Shown here: positions 25,126 through 32,931 of the stretch, piece by piece | Layout: each line of letters opens with the position of its first letter | Position numbering within the stretch: position 1 is the stretch's first letter | Assembly (NCBI RefSeq): GCF_001676615.1 | Contig: NZ_LYXZ01000060.1 | Location: 1 to 62,138 of the forward strand | Length of the DNA: 62,138 nucleotides | Direction: 5' to 3' | From: Labrys sp. WJW | GTDB taxonomy: Bacteria; Pseudomonadota; Alphaproteobacteria; Rhizobiales; Labraceae | The notes under the pieces: model-generated | Told to the model about the DNA's origin: nothing | What the model saw: only the letters and a program-made list of their open reading frames with translations | Database searches by the model: none | Made by a program: the position numbers and the translations under genes

Positions 25126-25524
25126 ATGGCCAAGACACCTTCAGGCAAGACACCCTATCAGCCGCCCGAACAATCGGCGCTCGGCCAGGTCATCGATTCC
25201 ATCGTGCTACTCGCCCTAGTGATCGCCAGCCTGTTCGCGCCCATCGCCCTTGGGCTTGCCGGGGGGGGCAAGGTGGATCTGACCTTTTCGGACAAGAGCT
25301 GGGCCGGCATGGGACAATCGTCGTTCGCCCAGTCGCTGTGGGAAAAGCTCGGCTATACCGCCGAAACGGCAGCGCCGATCATCGCCTCGCGCTTCGATTA
25401 TTCCTTCTCGCTGCTGGCCTTCCTGCTCACCGCGGCGATCATCGTGATCTATTTCGGTTTCCTGATCTACTTCTCGGAAAAGGAATACCGGGATGTGATC
25501 GCCGAGCGCTTCGGCGACAAGTGA
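25126..25524 (+). CDS. Small two-helix membrane protein, second gene of the permease operon
   Basis: 132 residues of unknown family. A proline-rich N-terminus is followed by helix 1 (about 22-46), a ~45-residue segment likely outside the cytoplasm (KVDLTFSDKSWAGMGQSSF), and helix 2 (about 92-115), with a charged tail EKEYRDVIAERFGDK. A run of eight G (25261-25268) encodes Gly-Gly-Gly and is flanked by CTTGCC and GGCAAG; slippage there would shift the frame. GAGGAG lies seven bases before the ATG. Confidence 0.7.
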   Translation: MAKTPSGKTPYQPPEQSALGQVIDSIVLLALVIASLFAPIALGLAGGGKVDLTFSDKSWAGMGQSSFAQSLWEKLGYTAETAAPIIASRFDYSFSLLAFLLTAAIIVIYFGFLIYFSEKEYRDVIAERFGDK

Positions 25525-25534
25525 GGGCGATGCC

Positions 25535-25717
25535 GTGAATACATTCCATCTTCTCGAATATGCGGCCTGGGCGATCTCGATCCTGATCGGCGCCTGGATG
25601 CTCTACGACCTCATCAAGACCAACGCCACCTATTCGGAAGACATGCTGATGTCATCCCGAGAAGGTGAAATCGAAGATGAGCTGATCATCGACCCAACGC
25701 ATAGAGGTGCAAAATGA
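25535..25717 (+). CDS. Small one-helix membrane protein, third gene of the permease operon
   Basis: 60 residues starting with GTG. One membrane helix (about 7-27, YAAWAISILIGAWMLYDLI) is followed by an acidic tail (SREGEIEDELIIDP). Its stop overlaps the permease start by four bases (ATGA, 25714-25717), so translation of the two is coupled. No family recognised. Size and coupling resemble small accessory subunits of transporters. Confidence 0.65.
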   Translation: MNTFHLLEYAAWAISILIGAWMLYDLIKTNATYSEDMLMSSREGEIEDELIIDPTHRGAK

Positions 25718-27135
25718 GCGAGATCACCTCCAATGCGGGGGCTTCGGCGCATGTCCAAACCACGGTCATCCATGGCGAGAAAATCTCTCTGCTGCGCGTG
25801 CTCGGCCCCGCCCATGTCTGGGCGCTCGGGGTCGGCATCGTGCTGGTCGGCGAGTTCATGGGCTGGAACTTCGCCGTCGGCAAGGGCGGAGCGCTCGCGG
25901 CCCTGATCGCCTGCTGGACGGCGGGCCTGCTCTATACCTGCGTGGCCATGATCGATTCCGAGGTGACCTCGACCGTCGCCGCGGCCGGTGGCCAATATGC
26001 CCAGGCCAAGCACATCGTCGGCCCGTTGATGGCCTTCAATGTCGGCCTCTATCTGGTGATGGCCTACACCATGCTCGAAGCGGCCAATGCGATCACCGCC
26101 GGCTATCTGATCCAGACGGTAGGCGGCATGGCCGGTTTCGATGCGGTGCATGACAAGCCCTTCATCGTGCTCACCATCATGGGCCTGGCCCTGCTGAACT
26201 ATCGCGGCGTCTATGCCACGCTCACCTTCAACCTGGTGATCACCGCCATCGCCTTCCTCGCCATCGTCTTCCTGTTCGTCGGTGCCAAGCCCTGGTCGGA
26301 GGACCTGCTCAAGCCCGCCGAATTGCTGACGGGCCTGCCCTATGGCTGGCTGGGCGTGGTTGCGTCGCTGCATTTCGGCCTGTGGTTCTATCTCGGCATC
26401 GAGGGCACCTGCCAGGCGGCCGAGGAGGTGCGCTCGCCCGCGCGCTCCCTGCCATTCGGCACCATGCTCGGCATGATCACCCTCCTGATCGCGGCCGCCA
26501 TGACCTGGTATGTCTGCGTCAGCCTGATGCCCTGGGAATATCTCGGCCAGGCCACCACGCCCTTGTTCGACGCGGCCCGCATGACCGGTTCGACCGGGCT
26601 GATGGTCCTGTTGTTCGTGGGCACCATCTTCGCCACGCTGGCTTCGGCCAATGGCTGCATCAACGACGCCTCGCGTGCCTGGTTCTCGATGGGACGCGAT
26701 CGCTACATGCCGGCCTGGTTCGGCGCGGTGCATCCGAAATACCGCACGCCCTTCCGCTCGATCTTCTTCCTGGTGCCGATCGCGCTGATCTTCGCGCTGG
26801 GCGCGCCGCTCGACCAGGTGGTGACCTTCTCGATCCTGTCGGGCCTGCTCGGCTACTCCTACATGACCTTCAACGTGATGATGTTCCGCTGGAAATGGCC
26901 GGTGGGCAGCATCAAGCGCGGCTATGTGCATCCCTTGCATCCGCTGCCGGCGATCGTGCTGTTCCTGCTGTGCTCGACTGCCTATTTCGCGGTGTTCCTG
27001 GGTTATGGCACCCAGCTCATTGCCATGATGGTGTTCTACATCGTGGTCTCGATGTGGTTTGCCTTCCACCGCTACAAATATGTGCGGCGAGGCGACCAGT
27101 TCACCATGCCCTGGCCTCGGCCCAGGGGATATTGA
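25714..27135 (+). CDS. APC-superfamily amine / amino-acid permease (ethanolamine-permease-like)
   Basis: 473-residue inner-membrane transporter with ~12 helices. The first helix region reads GEFMGWNFAVGKGG, which resembles the substrate/ion-binding unwound segment of ethanolamine permeases. Other family blocks are GQYAQAKHIVGPLMAF, EGTCQAAEEVRSPARSLPFGTMLGM (about 230-250) and GCINDASRAWFSMGRDRYMPAWFG (about 315-338). Downstream gamma-glutamyl-type ligase and synthase genes suggest that the cargo is an amine to be glutamylated. The link to an amine is inference from context and family similarity. Confidence 0.85.
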   Translation: MSEITSNAGASAHVQTTVIHGEKISLLRVLGPAHVWALGVGIVLVGEFMGWNFAVGKGGALAALIACWTAGLLYTCVAMIDSEVTSTVAAAGGQYAQAKHIVGPLMAFNVGLYLVMAYTMLEAANAITAGYLIQTVGGMAGFDAVHDKPFIVLTIMGLALLNYRGVYATLTFNLVITAIAFLAIVFLFVGAKPWSEDLLKPAELLTGLPYGWLGVVASLHFGLWFYLGIEGTCQAAEEVRSPARSLPFGTMLGMITLLIAAAMTWYVCVSLMPWEYLGQATTPLFDAARMTGSTGLMVLLFVGTIFATLASANGCINDASRAWFSMGRDRYMPAWFGAVHPKYRTPFRSIFFLVPIALIFALGAPLDQVVTFSILSGLLGYSYMTFNVMMFRWKWPVGSIKRGYVHPLHPLPAIVLFLLCSTAYFAVFLGYGTQLIAMMVFYIVVSMWFAFHRYKYVRRGDQFTMPWPRPRGY

Positions 27136-27156
27136 GGCGTTGAGGAGGCGGCCAGC

Positions 27157-27858
27157 ATGACCTTGTTCGCATTTCTTGCCGTCCTCGTGGCGGGCTTCGC
27201 CGGCCTGGGCTGGCTTTTGAATCGCGAGAGGTCGGCGCTTTGGCGCCGGCGGAGGGCCCTGCTGGCCGATTGCCGCCCGCTTTTCGAGCGGGTGGAACAG
27301 GCGGATGGCGTGGGGGGATTCCCCCGGCTGTCCGGGGAGATCGCCGGCCGTCGCGTCGTGGTCGAATTGATGCCCGATACGATGACGCTGCGGCGCTTGC
27401 CGCAGCTTTGGCTTTCACTGACGGTAATGATGCCGCTGCCGGGGGGAGCCGCCTTCGGCGTGTTGGCGCGCCCTTCCGGCAGCGAGTTCTACGCCCGCAC
27501 GCCCGACCTGCCGGTGCGTCTCGAGCCACCCGCCGGCTTGCCCGAGGACGTGATGGTAAGAGGCCGGCGGCGTGGTGCAGCCTTCCTGGCCCAGGCGGAG
27601 CGGGCGATCGCAGACCTCATGGCCGATCCCAGGGTCAAGGAGGTGCTGGTGATGCCAGCCGGCCTGAGGGTGGTCTTTCAGGCCGCCGAAGGGCAGCGAG
27701 GCCAGCATCTGCTGCTGCGTCAATGCGATTTCGGTGACGCAGGTTTCGATCCCGCCCTGTTCATGCGGCTTTATGATGGTCTGGAGGAGATCGCCCGCAG
27801 GCTGTCGCCTGCGCCGACGCCCGCGCATCTGCAGGAGACGCGTGGCCAGCGGGCCTAG
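27157..27858 (+). CDS. Unknown protein with N-terminal membrane anchor
   Basis: 233 residues not matching a family I know. A single hydrophobic segment (2-18) is followed by Arg-rich sequence and a soluble domain with beta-type alternation (SGEIAGRRVVVELMPDTMTLRRLPQLWLSL). GAGGAGG lies before the ATG, 21 bases after the permease stop, so it is co-transcribed with the permease. Its place in the operon is the only functional hint. Confidence 0.6.
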   Translation: MTLFAFLAVLVAGFAGLGWLLNRERSALWRRRRALLADCRPLFERVEQADGVGGFPRLSGEIAGRRVVVELMPDTMTLRRLPQLWLSLTVMMPLPGGAAFGVLARPSGSEFYARTPDLPVRLEPPAGLPEDVMVRGRRRGAAFLAQAERAIADLMADPRVKEVLVMPAGLRVVFQAAEGQRGQHLLLRQCDFGDAGFDPALFMRLYDGLEEIARRLSPAPTPAHLQETRGQRA

Positions 27859-27960
27859 GGCGCATCGTCAGTTAGGAATAGACTTCTGGATTGCTTCGCC
27901 GCTCCTGCAATGGCGATTGAATCAGAGTCGCAGTGCTCAAATCACCGTCAGGAGGGCGCC

Positions 27961-28242
27961 ATGGCCGCAGCCATGCTCGCGAAACCCTTTCATCCCTATC
28001 TCATCCTCGCCCTCGCCGTTGCGCTTCCCGGGGTCGGCCATGTCGCTCTTGGCCGCCAGATGCGCGGGTTGGGATTTGCGTTCTTCACGCTCCTGTTCGC
28101 CTTTCTGAGCTGGCATTTGTCGACGCCGGAGACGTCTCCGATCGGCCGCATGGCGGGAGGCCTGTTCGTCTGGGCGCTTTCGATCCCGGATGCCTACCGG
28201 GTGGCGCGCCTGCGCTGGGAACGCTGGCGCCAGCAGGCCTGA
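27961..28242 (+). CDS. Small three-helix membrane protein, unknown
   Basis: 93 residues with hydrophobic stretches at about 10-27, 35-50 and 56-75 and a basic C-terminus (RVARLRWERWRQQ). ATG 27961 has GGAGG five bases upstream, better than the in-frame ATG 51 bases earlier. It lies between the permease and the Glx genes. The pattern GVGHVALGRQMRGLGFAFFTLLFA is reminiscent of TM2-like small membrane proteins, but I make no family claim. Confidence 0.6.
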   Translation: MAAAMLAKPFHPYLILALAVALPGVGHVALGRQMRGLGFAFFTLLFAFLSWHLSTPETSPIGRMAGGLFVWALSIPDAYRVARLRWERWRQQA

Positions 28243-28261
28243 GAGCTTCATTTTCTCGCTG

Positions 28262-28309
28262 TTTCCTGTGAGGAAAATCCGTTTCCAAAAAAATATTCCT
28301 CACAGGAAA
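28262..28309 (+). promoter_or_regulatory. Twin palindromic operator sites upstream of glxB
   Basis: Site 1 TTTCCTGTGAGGAAA (28262-28276) and site 2 TTCCTCACAGGAA (28296-28308) are each palindromic and are inverted copies of one another. Their centres are 33 bp apart, about three helical turns. They lie near -94 and -61 relative to the predicted start from the promoter at 28328-28356, the usual place for an activator. No U-tract follows, so a terminator is unlikely. Confidence 0.55.
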
Positions 28310-28327
28310 AAAATGTTCAGGTGGATA

Positions 28328-28356
28328 TTGCTGGCGCCTCAGGAAATTGCTAGCCT
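28328..28356 (+). promoter_or_regulatory. Candidate glxBCD promoter
   Basis: TTGCTG (28328-28333), a 17-base spacer and TAGCCT (28351-28356) form a weak sigma70-like promoter. A weak core promoter with upstream palindromes fits an activated promoter. Prediction only. Confidence 0.3.
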
Positions 28357-28387
28357 CCCTGAAATCAACGCATGAGGGACCCGTGCT

Positions 28388-29284
28388 ATGTGTGGCATTG
28401 TCGGCCTGTTTCTGAAGGATAAGAGCCTGGAGCCCCAATTGGGTACGCTCCTGTCGGGTATGCTCGCCACCATGTGCGACCGCGGCCCGGATTCGGCCGG
28501 GTTCGCGATCTATGGCGCGCCGCAAGCCGGCAAGGCCAAGATCACCGTCCAGTCGGCCGATCCGGCCAAGGATTTCGAGGGTCTCTCTGCCCTGGTCGAA
28601 AAGGCCGTTGGTGCCAAGGTCTCCATCACGCCGAAGGACACCCACGCCGTTCTCGTCCTCGATGCCGACAAGGCCGAAGCGGCCCGCCAGGCCATCAAGG
28701 CTGAGCGCCCTTCGATCCGCATCATGGGTGCGGGCGAGGCGATCGAGATCTACAAGGAAGTGGGCTATCCCACCGAGGTCGCCAAGCGTTTCGGCCTGGC
28801 CGGGATGACCGGCAGCCATGGCATCGGCCACACCCGCATGGCGACGGAATCGGCGGTGACCACGCTCGGCGCCCATCCCTTCTCGACCGGCGCCGACGAG
28901 TGCCTCGTGCACAATGGCTCGCTGTCCAACCACAACAATCTGCGCCGCGAGCTCAGGCATGACGGCATGACCTTCGAGACCGAGAACGACTCGGAAGTCG
29001 CGGCCGCCTATCTGACCTGGCGCATGAACCAGGGCCTCAATCTCGGCGAGGCCATGGAGAAGGGCCTCGACGACCTCGACGGCTTCTTCACCTTCGTGGT
29101 CGGCACCAAGGACGGCTTCGGGGTGGTGCGCGATCCTGTCGCGTGCAAGCCGGCCGTGCTCGCTGAGACCGATCAATATGTCGCCTTCGGGTCCGAATAT
29201 CGCGCTCTGGTCAACCTGCCCGGCATCGAGGATGCCAAGGTGTGGGAGCCCGAGCCGGCCACCGTCTATTTCTGGGAGCGCTGA
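28388..29284 (+). CDS. glxB: Class II glutamine amidotransferase, GlxB/MgsA type
   Basis: 298 residues. The N-terminal nucleophile Cys2 (MCGIVGLF) and RGPDSAGFAIYG mark a class II (Ntn) glutaminase like the N-terminal domain of glutamate synthase. HTRMATESAVTTLGAHPF and CLVHNGSLSNHNNLRREL are further conserved blocks. With GlxC and GlxD it makes a three-part glutamate-synthase-like enzyme. In methylotrophs the same trio (MgsABC) makes N-methylglutamate from gamma-glutamylmethylamide or glutamate with methylamine. Three bases separate it from glxC. Confidence 0.9.
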   Translation: MCGIVGLFLKDKSLEPQLGTLLSGMLATMCDRGPDSAGFAIYGAPQAGKAKITVQSADPAKDFEGLSALVEKAVGAKVSITPKDTHAVLVLDADKAEAARQAIKAERPSIRIMGAGEAIEIYKEVGYPTEVAKRFGLAGMTGSHGIGHTRMATESAVTTLGAHPFSTGADECLVHNGSLSNHNNLRRELRHDGMTFETENDSEVAAAYLTWRMNQGLNLGEAMEKGLDDLDGFFTFVVGTKDGFGVVRDPVACKPAVLAETDQYVAFGSEYRALVNLPGIEDAKVWEPEPATVYFWER

Positions 29285-29287
29285 GGC

Positions 29288-30016
29288 ATGGATCAACTTG
29301 CGAAGAAAGTCGCGAGCGTGAGCACGGACGTTGAAAAGATCGATCTGGCCAAGACGCCGTTGCGCGAGCTCAACCAGGCTCTGCACGCGCTCAAGGCCGG
29401 CACCAACGCCACCTCCTGGGAGGTGAGCAATCCCAAGGGCTCGCATGCCCTGGCCGTCGGTGTCGACGCGCCCGTGCGCATCGATGTCAAGGGCAGCGTC
29501 GGCTATTACTGTGCCGGCATGAACAAGGAAGCCACTGTCGTCGTGCACGGCTCTGCCGGCCCGGGCGTGGCCGAGAACATGATGTCGGGCGAAGTCCGCA
29601 TCAAGGGCGATGCCAGCCAATATGCCGGCGCCACCGGCAAGGGCGGTCTTCTGGTGATCGAAGGCAACGCATCGTCGCGCTGCGGCATCTCGATGAAGGG
29701 CATCGACATCGTGGTGAAGGGCAATATCGGCCACATGTCCGCCTTCATGGCCCAGTCGGGCAATCTGGTGGTCTGTGGCGATGCCGGCGACGCCCTGGGC
29801 GACTCGATCTACGAGGCTCGCTTGTTCGTGCGCGGCAAGGTGAAGAGCCTGGGGGCCGACTGCATCGAGAAGGAGATGCGCCCCGAGCATCTGGAAATCC
29901 TCGGTGGGCTGCTGGCCAAGGCCGGCTTCACCGACGTCAAGCCCGAGGAGTTCAAGCGCTACGGCTCGGCCCGTACGCTCTACAACTTCAACATCGACAA
30001 TGCGGATGCCTACTGA
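29288..30016 (+). CDS. glxC: Glutamate-synthase C-terminal-domain-like protein, GlxC/MgsB type
   Basis: 242 residues forming a right-handed beta-helix of GXGXG type. Repeating Gly-containing strands run through VKGSVGYYCAGMN, VHGSAGPGVAENMMSG, IKGDASQYAGATGKGG, IEGNASSRCGISMKG and VKGNIGHMSAFM. It corresponds to the C-terminal domain of the glutamate synthase large subunit, here as a separate gene. The paired-hairpin element at 30018-30095 lies between it and glxD. Confidence 0.9.
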   Translation: MDQLAKKVASVSTDVEKIDLAKTPLRELNQALHALKAGTNATSWEVSNPKGSHALAVGVDAPVRIDVKGSVGYYCAGMNKEATVVVHGSAGPGVAENMMSGEVRIKGDASQYAGATGKGGLLVIEGNASSRCGISMKGIDIVVKGNIGHMSAFMAQSGNLVVCGDAGDALGDSIYEARLFVRGKVKSLGADCIEKEMRPEHLEILGGLLAKAGFTDVKPEEFKRYGSARTLYNFNIDNADAY

Positions 30017-30017
30017 C

Positions 30018-30095
30018 CTGGGATCACAGGCTCTCGGCCTGCTCTTCCCGCTGCATCGACTGTTTCCAGAGCAGGCTATAGGCCTGCGATCCCAG
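30018..30095. repeat. Paired-hairpin intergenic element, copy 2 (glxC-glxD)
   Basis: Outer ends CTGGGATC and GATCCCAG pair, and each arm folds on itself (CAGGC...GCCTG). The inner loops differ between arms while the stems are kept. It is inside the glx operon and could tune the level of downstream glxD and glnT. Confidence 0.7.
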
Positions 30096-30105
30096 GATTG
30101 ACCTC

Positions 30106-31431
30106 ATGAGCTATCACAATCCGCCGACCGTTCCGCGCAAGTCCGCGACTTTCGACGATTACACCCTGTCCGAGATCCGCCGCGCCGCCACCACCGGCAT
30201 CTATGACATCCGCGGCGGCGGCGCCAAGCGCAAGGTCCCGCATTTCGACGACCTGCTCTTCCTCGGCGCTTCGATCTCGCGCTATCCGCTCGAAGGCTAT
30301 CGCGAGCGTTGCGCCACCAATGTCGTGCTCGGCTCGCGCTTCGCCAAGAAGCCGATCGAGCTCAAGATCCCGATCACCGTGGCCGGCATGAGCTTCGGCT
30401 CCCTGTCGGGCCGCGCCAAGGAAGCCCTCGGGCGTGGTGCCTCGCTGGCGGGGACCTCGACCACCACGGGCGACGGCGGCATGACGCCGGAAGAGCGCGG
30501 CCAGTCCAAGACGCTGGTCTATCAATATCTGCCTTCGCGCTACGGCATGAATCCGGACGACCTGCGCAAGGCTGACGCCATCGAGGTGGTAGTCGGCCAG
30601 GGCGCCAAGCCCGGCGGCGGCGGCATGCTGCTCGGCCAGAAGATCTCCGACCGCGTCGCTCAGATGCGCACGCTGCCCAAGGGCATCGACCAGCGCTCCG
30701 CCTGCCGCCATCCCGACTGGACCGGGCCGGATGATCTCGAGATCAAGATCCTCGAGCTGCGCGAAATCACCGATTGGGAAAAGCCGATCTATGTGAAGGT
30801 TGGCGGCGCCCGTCCCTATTACGACGTGGCCCTGGCGGTGAAGGCCGGCGCCGACGTGGTGGTTCTCGACGGCATGCAAGGCGGCACGGCCGCCACCCAG
30901 GAAGTCTTCATCGAGAATGTCGGCCAGCCCACGCTCGCCTGTATCCGTCCTGCCGTGCAGGCGCTGCAGGACCTGAACATGCATCGCAAGGTACAGCTGA
31001 TCGTCTCCGGCGGCATCCGCAACGGTGCCGACGTCGCCAAGGCCCTGGCGCTCGGCGCGGACGCGGTCTCGGTCGGCTCGGCAGCCCTGATCGCCCTCGG
31101 CGACAACGACCCCGCACTCGAGGACGAATATCGCAAGCTCGGCACCACCGCCGGCGCCTATGACGACTGGCACGAGGGCAAGGATCCGGCCGGCATCACC
31201 ACGCAGGATCCCGAGCTGATGGAAAGGCTCGATCCGGTCAAGGCAGGCCGTCGCTTGGCCAACTACCTCAAGGTGATGACGCTGGAGGCCCAGACCATCG
31301 CCCGTGCCTGCGGCAAGAACCACGTCCACAATCTCGAGCCGGAAGACCTGTGTGCCCTCACCATCGAGGCCGCGGCCATGGCCCGCGTACCGCTGGCAGG
31401 CACCAGCTGGATCCCCGGACAGGGTTTCTGA
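30106..31431 (+). CDS. glxD: FMN-binding glutamate synthase-like protein, GlxD/MgsC type
   Basis: 441 residues equivalent to the FMN/synthase domain of glutamate synthase. Visible blocks are ITVAGMSFGSLSGRAKEALGRGASLAGTSTTTGDGGM (about 88-125), VVVGQGAKPGGGGMLLGQKIS, and the barrel core VVLDGMQGGTAATQEVFIENVGQPTL followed by VSGGIRNGADVAKALALGADAVSVGSAAL, the flavin-phosphate site. It should transfer the amido nitrogen released by GlxB onto a 2-oxo acid. Length is normal for the separate subunit. Confidence 0.9.
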   Translation: MSYHNPPTVPRKSATFDDYTLSEIRRAATTGIYDIRGGGAKRKVPHFDDLLFLGASISRYPLEGYRERCATNVVLGSRFAKKPIELKIPITVAGMSFGSLSGRAKEALGRGASLAGTSTTTGDGGMTPEERGQSKTLVYQYLPSRYGMNPDDLRKADAIEVVVGQGAKPGGGGMLLGQKISDRVAQMRTLPKGIDQRSACRHPDWTGPDDLEIKILELREITDWEKPIYVKVGGARPYYDVALAVKAGADVVVLDGMQGGTAATQEVFIENVGQPTLACIRPAVQALQDLNMHRKVQLIVSGGIRNGADVAKALALGADAVSVGSAALIALGDNDPALEDEYRKLGTTAGAYDDWHEGKDPAGITTQDPELMERLDPVKAGRRLANYLKVMTLEAQTIARACGKNHVHNLEPEDLCALTIEAAAMARVPLAGTSWIPGQGF

Positions 31432-31433
31432 AG

Positions 31434-31506
31434 ATATGCCGGTCTTCGGACCGGCATATTCTTTGTCCACCATGATCAAAAGATGCCGATCTGAAGATCG
31501 GCACAC
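31434..31506. repeat. Paired-hairpin intergenic element, copy 3 (glxD-glnT)
   Basis: Hairpin 1 has a 9-bp stem ATGCCGGTC closed by a TTCG loop (31436-31457). Hairpin 2 has TGCCGATC/GATCGGCA around TGAA (31484-31503). The two arms are near-inverted copies. The UUCG-capped stem would be very stable in RNA and lies 30 bases before the glnT start. Confidence 0.7.
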
Positions 31507-31535
31507 CTAACCATCCATTTATCGGGATTCCGCAC

Positions 31536-32843
31536 ATGACCCAGGATTTGGCGACGCTCGCCAGGGAAAAAGGCATTCGCTATTTCATGATTTCCTACAC
31601 GGACCTGTTCGGCGCCCAGCGCGCCAAACTGGTTCCGGCAGCAGCGATCGCCGACATGCAGAAGGACGGCGCCGGTTTCGCCGGTTTTGCTACCTTCCTG
31701 GACCTGACACCGGCCCATCCCGATCTGTTCGGCCTGCCCGATCCCAGCGCGGTGATCCAGCTGCCCTGGAAGAAGGAAGTCGCCTGGGTTCCCGCCGACT
31801 GCGTGATGGAAGACAAGCATGTCGGCCAGGCGCCGCGCGTGGTGCTCAAGAACGTCATGGCCAATGCGGCCAAGGAAGGGCTCTATGTGAAGACCGGCGT
31901 CGAGGCCGAGTTCTTCCTGATCGATGCCGACGGCACCGCCATCTCCGACGCCATGGATTGCGCCGCCAAGCCCTGCTACGACCAGCAGGCCCTGATGCGC
32001 CGCTATGACGTGATCGCCGAGATCTGCGACTACATGCTGGAGCTGGGCTGGGGCCCCTACCAGAACGACCACGAGGACGCCAACGGCCAGTTCGAGATGA
32101 ACTGGAACTTCGACGACTGCCTCATCACCGCCGACCGGCACTCCTTCTTCAAGTTCATGGTGCGCTCGGTCGCCGAGAAGCACGGCCTGCGCGCCACCTT
32201 CATGCCCAAGCCCTTCATGGGGCTGACCGGCTCGGGCTGCCATGCCCATATCTCGGTGTGGGACGAGACCGGCAAGGTCAACATGTTCTACGACAACAAG
32301 GACGAGATGGGCTTGTCGCGGCAGGGCTATCACTTCCTCGGCGGCATCATGAAGCATGCCGAGAGCCTGTCGGCGATCACCAATCCGACGGTGAACTCCT
32401 ACAAGCGCATCAACGCCCCCCGCACCATCTCCGGCGCGACCTGGGCCCCGAATTCGGTGACCTGGACCGGCAACAACCGCACCCACATGGTGCGCGTGCC
32501 CGGCAAGGGGCGCTTCGAGCTGCGCCTGCCAGACGGCGCCGCCAATCCCTATCTGATGCAGGCCGTGATCGTCGCCGCCGGCCTCGACGGCATCCATTCC
32601 AAGGCCGATCCCGGCAAGCGCTACGACATCGACATGTACCAGATGGGCCATACGGTGACGGACGCGCCCAAGCTGCCGCTGAACCTGCTCGATGCTCTGC
32701 GCAATTTCGACGCGGACGAGTCGCTGAAAGCCGCGTTGGGCAATGACTTTTCGGCTGCCTACCTCAAGCTCAAGCGTCAGGAATGGAACAGCTACGCCAG
32801 TCATCTGACCCAGTGGGAGCGCGACCACACGCTCGACATCTGA
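31536..32843 (+). CDS. glnT: GlnT-type glutamine synthetase / gamma-glutamylamide synthetase
   Basis: 435 residues of the glutamine synthetase fold. Metal and substrate motifs are present: NGQFEMNW (about 186), GLTGSGCHAHISVW (about 229-242), NRTHMVRVPGKGRFELRLPDGAANPYL (about 315-341). These belong to the short alphaproteobacterial GlnT/GmaS lineage rather than to GlnA. The enzyme joins glutamate to ammonia or, in GmaS, to methylamine, using ATP. The amine-type permease upstream and the Glx trio favour an amine, but the choice between ammonia and amine cannot be made from sequence. A strong terminator follows. Confidence 0.88.
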   Translation: MTQDLATLAREKGIRYFMISYTDLFGAQRAKLVPAAAIADMQKDGAGFAGFATFLDLTPAHPDLFGLPDPSAVIQLPWKKEVAWVPADCVMEDKHVGQAPRVVLKNVMANAAKEGLYVKTGVEAEFFLIDADGTAISDAMDCAAKPCYDQQALMRRYDVIAEICDYMLELGWGPYQNDHEDANGQFEMNWNFDDCLITADRHSFFKFMVRSVAEKHGLRATFMPKPFMGLTGSGCHAHISVWDETGKVNMFYDNKDEMGLSRQGYHFLGGIMKHAESLSAITNPTVNSYKRINAPRTISGATWAPNSVTWTGNNRTHMVRVPGKGRFELRLPDGAANPYLMQAVIVAAGLDGIHSKADPGKRYDIDMYQMGHTVTDAPKLPLNLLDALRNFDADESLKAALGNDFSAAYLKLKRQEWNSYASHLTQWERDHTLDI

Positions 32844-32870
32844 TCGCGGCGAACAGGTCAGAAAGATCAA

Positions 32871-32902
32871 GGGCGCCGGAGCCATCCGGCGCCCTTCTTT
32901 TT
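32871..32902 (+). terminator. Intrinsic terminator after glnT
   Basis: A perfect 9-bp stem GGGCGCCGG/CCGGCGCCC with the loop AGCCAT is followed by TTCTTTTT (32895-32902). It closes the glx-glnT transcript and separates it from the convergent FUSC gene ending at 32932. Confidence 0.9.
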
Positions 32903-32931
32903 GGAAGCTCTCACAGGAGCCCCTCTGCTCT

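Noticed and set aside
25630..27069. Long minus-strand frame opposite the APC permease
   Set aside because: Antisense composition artefact; the same holds for the long minus-strand frames opposite the glx genes (28085-29890, 30076-31506).
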